DNA of 64,000 bases from Sporosarcina globispora. GTDB taxonomy: Bacteria; Bacillota; Bacilli; Bacillales; Cytobacillaceae. The DNA is taken from contig NZ_LGUF01000007.1 of NCBI RefSeq assembly GCF_001274725.1, positions 5,215,655 to 5,279,654 on the forward strand, written 5' to 3'. The position numbers and the translations under genes were made by a program. Positions 52,301-60,062 of this stretch are shown piece by piece; the first letter of the stretch is position 1; the number at the start of each line of letters is the position of its first letter. The notes under the pieces were generated by a model. That model saw nothing but the letters and a program-made list of their open reading frames with translations. It made no database searches and was not told where the DNA came from.

Positions 52301-53498
52301 GGAAATGGAAACTAGCGGTATCAATGTCACGCAAGCTAATAATAAAGTTTGGTACGGAAGTAACTTTCCGTCCGTAAGTATTTCTGTCGATAAAAATGGA
52401 AAGTTTAATAAAGAAATTCTGGTAGATTCATACAATCCAGTTACTATGCTTCAATTTGCGGGTGCGGACAAAGCTGGAAATTCAACTGTTCCTAAGGTCG
52501 TTTATTATGTTAAATCAGGGGCACAATATATTTACGCTAAACCAAATAAAGAGTCCTTTACAATGGGAGATAAATTAACTTATACGTTCTACAGTCATGG
52601 TTTACAAAATGCAAAAGATCTAACGATTAACCTCGATTATGTATCAAGATATTTCGATTCCGTAGAATTTATTAAAAATAAGGCTTTATCCGAAGACACT
52701 GAGTTTACAGCTACTTCTAAGGGAACAACTAGCATAATGACTACTATAAATATAAAAGCACCTGGAGATGGTTTAATTGGTGATACTCCATTGTTTGATC
52801 TGGAAGTAGATACGAAGGCTGAAGAATTTGTAAATTTATACACTCAATTTTTTATAGTCACGTCATCCTTGTATAAAGACATTAATGGAACAACGATAAG
52901 ACCGTCTACACAAATCGGTTTATTGCCAAGCTTTCCAGCCTATTCAAAAGCAGAAGCAAAGCTAAATGTTGCAGGGTTATATAATGAGGACGGCAGTTAT
53001 AACTTTACGATGGACTATAGAACAATTGATGCACAAGTTAAAGTGCTAGATTCAAAGGGTCAGGTATATAATGGAGAAATTCAAAAAAATGGAACAATTT
53101 ATATAAATAAACTGCCTATTACTGAACAGTTATATACAGTTATAATCGAGGTTCCAGGTCATTTTACAACTTACACACCTCTTGAAATTGGACGAAAAGA
53201 GGGTGAGCATAATATTGGCGAGAGTGCGTATTACTATACGGCAAAATCTAATGCAGGGGATCTTAACAAGGATAATGTAGTTGACATTCATGACGTGATT
53301 TTACTTGAAAAATATTGGGGAACGAATAATCGTGATTCCGATATTAACTTCGATGGTACAGTTAATGCAAAAGATTTCAAGTTGCTTGAAGCTAATTACT
53401 TAAAAGAAAACGATTATGTATTAGATACCCCTACTGCTGAAAAGGAGTCCAATGGAAAAACAATTGAGTCCATTAAGACAGCACTAGGGATAAATTAA
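49386..53498 (+). CDS. Secreted S8 subtilisin-like protease (Vpr-type) with dockerin-like C-terminal domain
   Basis: This 1370-residue protein has a signal peptide (about 1-36), an inhibitor-like propeptide (about 80-190) and a subtilase domain with Asp228 (IGVIDTGIDYNHPDL), His281 (HGTHVSGTIAG) and Ser607 (MSGTSMATPHVAG). A PA-type insertion lies at about 440-540 (AFVVRGTYALIDKMQYAKQN), as in Vpr. Beyond the protease are beta-rich domains, one (about 1040-1185) with the cohesin-like start AKPNKESFTMGDKLTYTFYS, and at 1290-1345 a dockerin-like pair of calcium loops (GDLNKDNVVDIHDVILLEKY and INFDGTVNAKDFKLLEANYL). It is AT-richer than its surroundings. An AGAGGGGGT site precedes the start. Confidence 0.9.
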   Translation: MMKGIRRKILQATTVLVLAGSSLLSSSVISQRPTYALSSESVAENIIRSLSDEQRAALQKLDTTELKTGLRLSDDVDLTSKDEVSVIVEFKELPVKVARLVKATKGESISFKKAEENIENSHVQFKKELQEKIGKKEKSDKENFRIKYTYQNAFNGAAVTLPANQIKKLLDFDMVKAVYSDTTIQIKPPIGIEEEKDQTKIDSIPFLQIDKLHKEGYTGKNIKIGVIDTGIDYNHPDLKEAYKGGYDFVDNDNDPMEATYAQWKSSGKSEMINGNTYYTDHGTHVSGTIAGQAKNNSDYKVTGVAPDSDLFVYRVLGPYGSGTNSAVIAGIDKSVADGMNIINLSLGSSLNNPLEATSLAIDNAVLSGVTAVVAAGNSGESGMYTLGSPGAAALALTVGASSAGTKVTTFASKFVADGNSSEGTLQLMTKKWADDFTNFSGKTFEIVNVGEGGAKDYIGKNVQGRIAFVVRGTYALIDKMQYAKQNGAAGVIIYNTNATEGQIPYYLGESNENIPVFSMTNKDGLAVNELFANGTPTVTLGDIGEAEIPGDELASFSSRGPSGTLYDIKPEITAPGVSVLSTVPSYISNKNDFSDYSSAYLRMSGTSMATPHVAGIAALLLQAHPDYTPADVKTVLMNTADPLKGQYSVFEVGAGRVDPFEAIYSSTELAVQDETPYIENNVIKLINEQTGGLSYGFIPMDKDDIKKTTDILISNHSDKMKKYNISVEYNAGVRGSLDAKENGVSVVVPESVKIKKNSQETIPAKLFIPKTARKGTYEGYIHVVNEKDPDENYQIPFGLRLVDEGFEYFKVHSPSISTNRVKNPYSVKTTDLDFKLNSPMKTLDFILVDPQTNKDLGLIKSINTSGAAIDVDYYVQDGFYGRYYPFTGNAKKPIGYVSILAKDGLYKIKVIGTNLDGKQFIKTDQLYIDNSRPTFTLDETNALPKGDLPFVELAPGQKTVTLSGSVIDNEAKEMETSGINVTQANNKVWYGSNFPSVSISVDKNGKFNKEILVDSYNPVTMLQFAGADKAGNSTVPKVVYYVKSGAQYIYAKPNKESFTMGDKLTYTFYSHGLQNAKDLTINLDYVSRYFDSVEFIKNKALSEDTEFTATSKGTTSIMTTINIKAPGDGLIGDTPLFDLEVDTKAEEFVNLYTQFFIVTSSLYKDINGTTIRPSTQIGLLPSFPAYSKAEAKLNVAGLYNEDGSYNFTMDYRTIDAQVKVLDSKGQVYNGEIQKNGTIYINKLPITEQLYTVIIEVPGHFTTYTPLEIGRKEGEHNIGESAYYYTAKSNAGDLNKDNVVDIHDVILLEKYWGTNNRDSDINFDGTVNAKDFKLLEANYLKENDYVLDTPTAEKESNGKTIESIKTALGIN

Positions 53499-53671
53499 GA
53501 ATAAGCATTGTGGGTTTAATAGCGTTTCAACAAAAGAATGACGCGAAGTTTTCATAAGTGATTAAGGGTAGTGCTCATTTTATAGGGTGAATTTTCTTTA
53601 CTGTGAAATATTGTCGGTACCCTATTCAACCACACTAGCTGTTCTACTAAAGGGCGCAAAAAATGAACAAC

Positions 53672-53701
53672 GATGGGCTGTATTAGCAGCCCATTTTTCT
53701 T
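53672..53701 (+). terminator. Terminator-like hairpin
   Basis: ATGGGCTG (53673-53680) pairs with CAGCCCAT (53687-53694), followed by TTTTTCTTTG. It lies 180 bp after the subtilase stop and may be its terminator. Confidence 0.7.
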
Positions 53702-53783
53702 TGTTTTTAATCTTAAGACTGGATAGCATAAGAAGACTTTTGAAGAAAAAACAAGAAATGTTTTGTAAAAAGAATATGAAGGA

Positions 53784-54003
53784 ATGGTACATATTAATGA
53801 TGACGTAATCTGCCTAATTGAAAGAAGTAACGCTGGTGCTACGGATTTACATATAAGATCAACAGAAGAACAATTAAGTGTTGTCTTCCCAAAACAATAC
53901 CAAGCTCTTTTTAAATTAACTAACAATGCTCAGCTTGGTGAATGGACATTATTTCCTATTAAAAACCCCAAAAGCTTAAAGCGAACGTGGGATGATATTG
54001 TAA
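53784..54003 (+). pseudogene. 5' relic of a SMI1/KNR4 family protein
   Basis: MVHINDDVICLIERSNAGAT then EEQLSVVFPKQYQALFKLTN matches the start of SMI1/KNR4-type proteins, which often act as immunity proteins of polymorphic toxins. Homology stops near 54003 (after RTWDDIVRQ), where sequence from the convergent DUF6094-like relic takes over, so the frame up to 54170 is a chimera. No toxin gene is present nearby. Confidence 0.6.
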
Positions 54004-54049
54004 GACAAGTCCTTAATTTTTCTTCCCCTGCAGGAACAGTCCACTTTTT

Positions 54050-54337
54050 ATTGGCAGCGACGAAGCGGTCTACCAGTGTGACTTTCTCCATCACAAAAAT
54101 TACCGATAAATATATATTGACGGAAATCATCATAATCTCATCCGAGAATCTCATCATGCCTACAATATAAAAATGAGTGGCCAAAAACCTAGCAATCCGT
54201 TTATCAGCATATCGATAAGATGGAATCACATACATTATGAGACCTTGTTCCTTAAGATATTTGGTGTTTCTGTAAAGCTCAGTCCACTCTTTTCTATAAG
54301 CTGATTCATCATCTATCCCTTTCATTGTGAAGTCCAC
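54050..54337 (-). pseudogene. Internal relic of a DUF6094-like (methyltransferase-type) phage/plasmid protein
   Basis: The reverse strand reads EWTELYRNTKYLKEQGLIMY with VIPSYRYADKRIARFLATHF and YIVGMMRFSDE; the correct continuation YDDFRQYIFIGNFCDGESHT lies one frame away, so a frameshift near 54130 is evident. N and C termini are missing. Proteins of this kind are found on phages and plasmids. It points to past mobile-element traffic. Confidence 0.55.
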
Positions 54338-54483
54338 AAAATAACCACTCCTTTTTTATAATTACTTCTCCTCCTTGTATTATTTTTCCTTTTTCTATTT
54401 AAACTGTCCCTACTCTTCGGCAAAAAAAACGCTCCTGCTTTTGCAGGAACACGTTTTGTACATGCTGAAATATAAAGACCGGG

Positions 54484-54613
54484 GTCGGACTCCTTTTCTT
54501 GGATTTTCTCCTATCCTGTCCAAAGGTCCACCAGTTTCATGTGATCAGAGGGACAGGTGCCCCGTCCCTCCTATCCAACTAATAATCACTCCTGGGACAC
54601 GGAACCTGTCCCC
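54484..54613. repeat. GGGACAGG palindromic element, copy 2, with left arm
   Basis: The core AGAGGGACAGGTGCCCCGTCCC and GGGACACGGAACCTGTCCC with the linker CCAACTAATAATCACTCC matches copy 1 at 46043. A left arm (GGTCGGACTCC ... TCTCCTATCCTGTCCAAAGG ... CACCAG) resembles the sequence at 63940-64000. The rest of the gap 54338-54765 shows no gene. Confidence 0.75.
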
Positions 54614-54765
54614 ATGTACCTCATTGTTATTTTAAAAGAAACAGATCTTCGGGTAGGATTTTCGGATCTCTTTCAAACATTAGCTACTCATGAACGATAA
54701 TTCAACGATCCTTTTTTTGTACTATATATTGTCTATTTAACTGGAACTTTAGATGAATATAATTG

Positions 54766-55359
54766 TTACATTCTATTAGAAGTGGTTATTACATTATTAG
54801 ATAATGATGCCTTTAAATAAACATTTGAGGCACCAAGTCCCCCCATCCAAATAGCATCAGCTGAATAATTAGCTAATTTATCTGACCGAGTTAAACCTAT
54901 GCCAGATAAGTATCCTCCAATAATCCAATAATTCGCATCGTAAGCACTAGTTATTTTGGATCCACTTATATTTCCACTAGGTACATACACTTTAATATAA
55001 TAACTCATACCTAAATATGGTGTGAATGCACTCACCTTATAGGTAGTTGTACCATATGGAAAATAGTGAGTAGCAAGTGGAGAAATTAGACCATTACCAC
55101 TTGGTTGGCTATGTTCAAGACCAGGCTCCTCTACTGTCTCAACAGGTTCTATCGTAACAGTAACTTCTTCCCCGTTCTCTTTGACATATTTCTTTTCTTG
55201 TACATCCTCCATAGTCATGTCAAACTGTAGTTCAAATTCTTCTGTCTTTTTATCATTGTTTTTTCCTATTTCGACTGCACTTGCATTTGAAAAACCACTA
55301 CCAAGAACCATAATTCCAACCGCGACTACCAAAAATCCCAACCATTTCAATTTCCCCAT
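54766..55359 (-). CDS. Secreted protein, DUF5626-like
   Basis: This 197-residue protein starts at ATG 55359 (GGAGG 6-7 bases upstream). It has a signal peptide (MGKLKWLGFLVVAVGIMVLG, cleavage probably after NASA), a charged N-terminal region with Glu/Lys repeats, and a C-terminal beta-rich domain with ITSAYDANYWIIGGYLSGIG and SADAIWMGGLGASNVYLKAS. The C-terminal half resembles domains annotated DUF5626. Secreted, of unknown function; it stands alone in an accessory region. Confidence 0.65.
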   Translation of the reverse strand: MGKLKWLGFLVVAVGIMVLGSGFSNASAVEIGKNNDKKTEEFELQFDMTMEDVQEKKYVKENGEEVTVTIEPVETVEEPGLEHSQPSGNGLISPLATHYFPYGTTTYKVSAFTPYLGMSYYIKVYVPSGNISGSKITSAYDANYWIIGGYLSGIGLTRSDKLANYSADAIWMGGLGASNVYLKASLSNNVITTSNRM

Positions 55360-55543
55360 GTAAATCCTCCTAATTTGTAGAGTTATGTAGCACATCCATA
55401 ATATAACAAAAACCCCAAATTTTTGTGCATTTTTTCACAAAATTGTAATAATTTTACTACTATGGAAATTATGCATATATTGGCGATGTGATATAATTTC
55501 GATAGAAATTACTTTGTAGAAATGCTACAGGAGGTGTATTTAG

Positions 55544-55690
55544 TTGAATTTCGCACTTATACCGTTTTTAATTTTTTATATTATCCCAATTATATTTGTA
55601 GTCTGGGTTGCATTTAGGATCCTTACCAATCAAAAAGAAACTAATGAGAATATAAGAAAGATATTAACTAAATTAGATCACAAAGATTAA
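55544..55690 (+). CDS. Small single-span membrane protein
   Basis: A 48-residue frame starts at TTG 55544 after a strong AGGAGG ribosome site (spacing about 8): MNFALIPFLIFYIIPIIFVV with WVAFRILTNQKETNENIRK, ending in LTKLDHKD. One hydrophobic helix (about 3-24) is followed by a basic/acidic tail. This layout is common in small Bacillus membrane peptides. It has no recognisable family. The frame is too short for a standard gene call. Confidence 0.65.
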   Translation: MNFALIPFLIFYIIPIIFVVWVAFRILTNQKETNENIRKILTKLDHKD

Positions 55691-55788
55691 ATCATGATAG
55701 AGTAGAAGAGAGGCATACGCTGAAGAGGTGTTGACATTCTTCAGGTTTTTACATGTTTCCTAAGCGTATGTTCTCGACATTCAATACA

Positions 55789-55825
55789 TGTAGCGTCAGG
55801 AAAATGGATTTTACAACGGTAAGCA
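55789..55825. mobile_element. Terminal inverted repeat of a Tn3-family (Tn1546-like) transposon
   Basis: TGTAGCGTCAGGAAAATGGA followed by TTTTACAACGGTAAG closely resembles, from memory, the 38-bp end of Tn1546 (TAGCGTCAGGAAAATG then GATTTACAACGCTAAG). It faces right, towards the transposase relic, as expected for a left end. Only this end was found. Confidence 0.6.
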
Positions 55826-56239
55826 AATTTTCATGACGAATAACCCGATTTTAACAACGTTAAATTATATCTAAACTGACATTTTCGTTCGAAGTATGGT
55901 TTTCGCGGGGCTTAGATGGCTTTAGGGTCTGCGGGTATGGTTTTCTAGAGTTTGCAGGTGAGTCCAAGGAGTAGCGGATAACAAGGCTTACGAATAGGGA
56001 AAATCCAGAAAGAAATACTGGAGGATAGCCGGTAGTCCGATTCTACATAAAACCCTCGATAACCCCTTTTGGAATAATCGAGGGCGGAAAAGTTTATATC
56101 ATAGATATGAATTTCTACGTCAAACTTAATTGAATCGCCGTATAGGGGTAGAACCAGCAACTGAACTGAAGTGCAATTTCAGGAAAAAATGGTAAATAAA
56201 CCAATCCATTTTAGAATTGGTCCATTCGTATTAAAGTGT
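55826..56239. other. Non-coding remainder of the Tn3-type relic
   Basis: No gene is seen. CCTCGATAACCCC and an AATCGAGG partner around 56050-56090 can form a hairpin. This may be the degraded 3' region of the transposon. Confidence 0.4.
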
Positions 56240-56623
56240 TTAGTATATTGCAAGTCTTTTATCTAAATCCATTCGAAATTCTCCATATGGATTTATATGA
56301 TTGTAAATAAGAGGAGTAAAAGCGCGATAGTCTTCACCGGTCATCTGGTCCATCCATTCTTTTTCTTTGAGTATATGTTGGATTTTGAGAGTATTGATTA
56401 AGACTAAACAATTTTGCAGTAATTGGAGACTAAGGATAGCGATTTCTTGTTCTTCTGGCTGATTCTTTTGGATTTCTCCACCTTTTCCATAAAAAACGAA
56501 GTCCCCGGCTGAATGCCAATTTTCCACTATATTTAATCCGGCATTAATTTCTCTACGTACTTTCTCGAAATGTAGGTATTCGCATAAAAAAATAGTTTTT
56601 AAATCCCTTCCTAGTTCCTGCAA
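56240..56623 (-). pseudogene. C-terminal relic of a Tn3-family transposase
   Basis: About 127 residues remain: [60 protein letters not shown] and [19 protein letters not shown], the C-terminal end of Tn3-type TnpA including the conserved NPYG region. The N-terminal 800 or so residues are gone. It points at the inverted repeat 415 bp away. The transposon is dead. Confidence 0.88.
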
Positions 56624-56696
56624 AGCTTTATATGTAGGATGGATATGATACGGTCAGCCATACCCGGATAATGGAGCTAAAAATTAATTCTGGTTA

Positions 56697-56728
56697 AGAG
56701 TGAATTAAACGTTAATTCACTCTTTTTG
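56697..56728 (+). terminator. Terminator-like hairpin
   Basis: AGAGTGAATTAA and TTAATTCACTCT form a perfect 12-bp stem with loop ACG, followed by TTTTTGC on the plus strand. No intact plus-strand gene precedes it, so it may belong to a lost gene. Confidence 0.7.
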
Positions 56729-56793
56729 CATTATGCATGCTAACCTTCCAATTATTATGCCTGGGTTAACAGCCAATAACAGAGTTGAAATCT

Positions 56794-57237
56794 TTAATGG
56801 ATTAATGATGCCCTCAAATCACTAATACCATGTTCCAAATAGCCCTTAAGACAAGTTAGCATATAGATCCAGCCTTCTTTTTGTCCCAGCATTTTGCTTA
56901 CGACTTCAGGGTCATTTTCGTCAAGACCAGATTCGTTCACCTCAATGATTGTACTCAAATGATCCGGCTCATTCAGTGTAATGACAACAACCGTTTCTTC
57001 ATTCGCTTCTCCGCCCCATGAAAACACGATTTTCTTATTTTCCTCAATTTCTAAAACATTTAAAATGCCTTCTGCGTTATATTCATCATATTTCACTGTA
57101 ATGGACTTCCCTTGTTCCCATCTATCGGAACTCGATGAGAACCAGAAATGACCGATTTTAAATGGGTCTGCTATGGCATCAAACACCTCATTAGCCGGCT
57201 TATTAATTTTAATTTTCGCAGTTATTTGAGTATCCAC
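56794..57237 (-). CDS. SRPBCC/AHSA1-type protein
   Basis: This 147-residue protein has the START-like fold typical of activator-of-Hsp90 homologues: ITAKIKINKPANEVFDAIAD at the start, VKYDEYNAEGILNVLEIEEN in the middle and a final amphipathic helix with QKEGWIYMLTCLKGYLEHG. These are small hydrophobic-ligand-binding proteins. The gene stands alone; substrate unknown. Confidence 0.82.
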   Translation of the reverse strand: MDTQITAKIKINKPANEVFDAIADPFKIGHFWFSSSSDRWEQGKSITVKYDEYNAEGILNVLEIEENKKIVFSWGGEANEETVVVITLNEPDHLSTIIEVNESGLDENDPEVVSKMLGQKEGWIYMLTCLKGYLEHGISDLRASLIH

Positions 57238-57337
57238 AATAAATCAACTCTCTTTCAGGTAATTAATACTTCTTTTATAATATCCTGAACTATTCCCAAA
57301 TCTATTAATTTTTTGGAAGAAGTATTTGAATGAGTTG

Positions 57338-58525
57338 CTATACTACCTTCACAACTTTAGCTGGTTTCTCTGCAGGCTTTTTCCAAACCAGCGTTAAACC
57401 AATCCCCACTGCAAGGATGACAGTCGCAAAATAGTAAGGGTAGTTAATATCGATATCAAACAGCATACCCCCAATAATAGGTCCGCTGATATTTGCCAGG
57501 CTGGTAAACATCGAGTTCATGCCCCCGACGAAGCCTTGTTCATTTCCGGCGATATTGGAAAGATAAGAAGTGACAGCCGGACGGAATAGGTCAAATCCTA
57601 CAAAAACAATGAAAGTTACAAGCAATATAGCGAAATAGGAATGAACCACCGTCATTAAGAACACAAGCACGGCTGATAGAATTAAGCTGTAGCGTATCAG
57701 TTTGATTTCGCCCCAAATGCGAGTGAGACGGTCAAACAGCAGGATTTGCGACACTGCGCCAAAAATGGCTCCGCCCGTAATCACAATGGCGATATCAGAT
57801 GGTTTAAATGAAAACTTGTGATCCACAAATAAGCTAAAGAAAGATTCAAAAGCGGCCAGTCCGAATGAGGCAATAAAAATCAGAATAAAGGCAAGGAAAT
57901 ATTTTGGCTCTATTATACGCTGGATGCCGGTTCTGCCTCCTGAGGCCTCTTCGTGCTTTTCTTCTTCATTGCGCTCAGGCTCAGTTAATAAAATCATTGA
58001 AAGAACAGCTGCCAGTGCCCCGAGGCCTCCTGCAAAAAAGAATGGCACGCGCGTTCCGAACTCCGCTAAAAATCCGCCGATGCCGGGACCGATAATAAAT
58101 CCGGTACTAATGGCCGCTGACATATAACCGAGTGCTTTTGGCCTTGTATCCGTCGTTGTAATATCCGCGATAAAGGCTGTAACGGCCGGCATAATAAAGG
58201 CCGCACTAATTCCGCCTAAAATCCGGGAAACGAATAGCAGCTCGATCTCTTTGCCGATCCCAAATAAAAATTCTGAAATGCCGAAAATAAATAAGCCCAG
58301 AACAATCATGATTTTCCTGCCCCATTTATCGGCTGCTCTCCCTGCAAACGGGGAAACAATTAATTGAGCCAATGCAAAAGCGGCTGTTAAATACCCTATT
58401 GTAGTTCCCGTTATGCCCAACTCATTCATTAATGTAGGCAGAACAGGAATGACGAGGCCGATACCCAAAAAGGCTATGAATAAATTGGTTAATAATAATC
58501 CTAGTGTAATTTTTTGAGTCTTCAT
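57338..58525 (-). CDS. MFS multidrug efflux transporter (12-span, TetA/BmrA-like)
   Basis: This 395-residue protein has twelve hydrophobic segments. FAGRAADKWGRKIMIVLGLF near residue 60 is the MFS motif A, and GPGIGGFLAEFGTRVPFFFA near 146 is motif C of drug/proton antiporters. It exports toxic compounds in exchange for protons. Transcription is divergent from a MerR-type regulator, and its promoter has the 19-bp spacer typical of MerR control. Confidence 0.87.
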   Translation of the reverse strand: MKTQKITLGLLLTNLFIAFLGIGLVIPVLPTLMNELGITGTTIGYLTAAFALAQLIVSPFAGRAADKWGRKIMIVLGLFIFGISEFLFGIGKEIELLFVSRILGGISAAFIMPAVTAFIADITTTDTRPKALGYMSAAISTGFIIGPGIGGFLAEFGTRVPFFFAGGLGALAAVLSMILLTEPERNEEEKHEEASGGRTGIQRIIEPKYFLAFILIFIASFGLAAFESFFSLFVDHKFSFKPSDIAIVITGGAIFGAVSQILLFDRLTRIWGEIKLIRYSLILSAVLVFLMTVVHSYFAILLVTFIVFVGFDLFRPAVTSYLSNIAGNEQGFVGGMNSMFTSLANISGPIIGGMLFDIDINYPYYFATVILAVGIGLTLVWKKPAEKPAKVVKVV

Positions 58526-58586
58526 CTATATCATGCTCCTTACAAAACAATTTCCCGCAAACAAACTTGATTTATTTATACGATAT

Positions 58587-58617
58587 ATCCTAGAGTATAT
58601 AGTAACTATATAGTCAA
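58587..58617 (-). promoter_or_regulatory. MerR-type promoter with 19-bp spacer for the MFS pump
   Basis: On the minus strand TTGACT (plus 58612-58617) and TAGGAT (plus 58587-58592) are exactly 19 bp apart. The spacer and flanks hold a near-perfect palindrome (GACTATATAG, TTA, CTATATACTC). The 19-bp spacing is the hallmark of promoters untwisted by MerR proteins, so drug-induced activation by the neighbour is predicted. Confidence 0.8.
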
Positions 58618-58634
58618 GGGCAGTGATGTAAAAA

Positions 58635-59462
58635 ATGAGTAAAAAAGATGGCAAATATTTAACGACAGGTGAATTTGCAAAGCTTTGCAAGGTAAACAAG
58701 CAGACAATCTTTTATTACGATCAGATTGGGATCTTATCTCCTGTGAAGAAAAATGAAAAAGGCTACCGCTATTATTCCATTCACCAATTAGAATTATTTT
58801 TTGTAATTGATTTGTTAAAGGATCTTGGCATGTCGCTCAACGATATTCAGCAGTACATGCAAAATAAATCGCCTGAAAGCTTTTTATCCATCATGTACCG
58901 GAAAAAAGAAGAGATTGTGAAAAAGCGGCAGGAAATTGAAATGAAGGAGAAAATGATCGAGGCCAAAATTTCCTTAATGGAAGAAGCGTCGCATCTTGAA
59001 TTTAGCCAAGTTACGCTTCAACCATTGCCGGAAGCAACACTCTACCTAAGCAGGAATATTCAAAATATATCGGATGAAAAATTTGTAGAGGTCATCTCAG
59101 ATTTTATTAATGAATTGCAGATCTCTCAGCTTGATTCAGGCTATCCCATAGGGTCCATTACGAAGCGGGAGCAGGTGCTAAAGGGGGAATTCTCTAACTA
59201 CAGCTATTTATATATTGAACAGCCAAATCCAAAGGAAGGACATCCATATTTTCGAGCTGTAAAGGGGGATTTCCTCATCGGCTATCATGTCGGGAGCGAA
59301 AAAACAATCAGCCATACATATGAGCGGTTTTTTTCAGAGATGGAACGGCTGCATTTAGTCCTGGGAGAGTATGTTTTTGAAGAGTTCATTTATGATACCG
59401 TTGTACAGAATGATAAGGAGTATTTTGTTACTAAAATTATGATGCAGGTTGACCGGGGATAG
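58635..59462 (+). CDS. MerR-family drug-responsive regulator (BmrR/BltR type)
   Basis: This 275-residue protein has the MerR winged helix (YLTTGEFAKLCKVNKQTIFY then YDQIGILSPVKK, residues 8-40), a coiled coil (about 85-120) and a C-terminal GyrI-like effector domain (about 125-272, with YPIGSITKREQVLKGEFSNY and YERFFSEMERLHLVLGEYV). This is the BmrR layout, which senses hydrophobic cations. It is divergent from the MFS pump gene and probably controls it. Confidence 0.87.
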   Translation: MSKKDGKYLTTGEFAKLCKVNKQTIFYYDQIGILSPVKKNEKGYRYYSIHQLELFFVIDLLKDLGMSLNDIQQYMQNKSPESFLSIMYRKKEEIVKKRQEIEMKEKMIEAKISLMEEASHLEFSQVTLQPLPEATLYLSRNIQNISDEKFVEVISDFINELQISQLDSGYPIGSITKREQVLKGEFSNYSYLYIEQPNPKEGHPYFRAVKGDFLIGYHVGSEKTISHTYERFFSEMERLHLVLGEYVFEEFIYDTVVQNDKEYFVTKIMMQVDRG

Positions 59463-59589
59463 GATTTCCGCCACTCTTTGTTCAAAGTCTGTTAGGAAAA
59501 TTCACAATAATATGATACACTTTGTTTACCATTTGATTTACTGTGTACATGTGCCCTGCTCATTCGTGAGCGGGGTTCCTTATTTTCAC

Positions 59590-59616
59590 AAAAAAACAGG
59601 CCCATTAAGAGCCTGC
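59590..59616 (-). terminator. Terminator of the cold-shock gene
   Basis: CAGGC (59597-59601) and GCCTG (59611-59615) form a short stem; on the minus strand it is followed by seven T. Confidence 0.7.
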
Positions 59617-59635
59617 CCTGAGTTTGGTTTTATAA

Positions 59636-59836
59636 TTAAGCTTTACGCACGTTAGCTGCTTGAGCTCCGCGCTGACCTTGTTCAACATCGAAAGTCACTT
59701 CTTGACCTTCTTCTAAAGATTTATAACCTTCGCCTTGGATAGCTGAGAAATGAACGAATACGTCTTCTCCACCTTCGCGTTCGATGAATCCGAAGCCTTT
59801 TTCACTGTTAAACCATTTTACTTTACCATTTTCCAT
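59636..59836 (-). CDS. Cold-shock protein (CspA/CspB family)
   Basis: This 66-residue protein starts at ATG 59836 (GGAGGCAAC 8 bases upstream). RNP-1 (KGFGFIE) and RNP-2 (VFVHF) are intact within a five-strand OB fold. Such proteins bind single-stranded RNA and DNA and melt mRNA structures. A further in-frame extension upstream is unlikely, as it would lie in a leader of about 150 bases typical of cold-shock mRNAs (59837-60000), which is AT-rich and lacks genes. Confidence 0.95.
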   Translation of the reverse strand: MENGKVKWFNSEKGFGFIEREGGEDVFVHFSAIQGEGYKSLEEGQEVTFDVEQGQRGAQAANVRKA

Positions 59837-60062
59837 TTTTGTTGCCTCCTTGTGCGTATAAACACACATTGTGTTACTATCCTTGCTCTCAGTGATCATC
59901 AAGACGTAAAGTACTACTCAAACTATCCTTTACACCGAACAAAAATAATTCTTATTTAGATTAGCACTTTTCAGAATTATATGCAAGAAAACACACAAAG
60001 AAAGACATCATTCCTCCATTCGAGCATGCACAAACTTCGAATATTAAGCATAAAAAAAACTG

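Noticed and set aside
53587-53808. Possible 73-residue protein after the subtilase
   Set aside because: It crosses the terminator-like hairpin at 53672-53701, has no clear ribosome site and no recognisable motif.
54003-54170. C-terminal part of the plus-strand frame beginning at 53784
   Set aside because: It is the reverse complement of the DUF6094-like relic, not part of the SMI1 family.
55945-56160. Minus-strand 71-residue frame
   Set aside because: It lies in the decayed Tn3-type region, lacks a ribosome site, and its sequence includes a hairpin; chance frame.
59837-59902. N-terminal extension of the cold-shock protein
   Set aside because: The extended frame ([10 protein letters not shown]...) lacks a ribosome site, while ATG 59836 has GGAGG and gives the standard 66-residue length.
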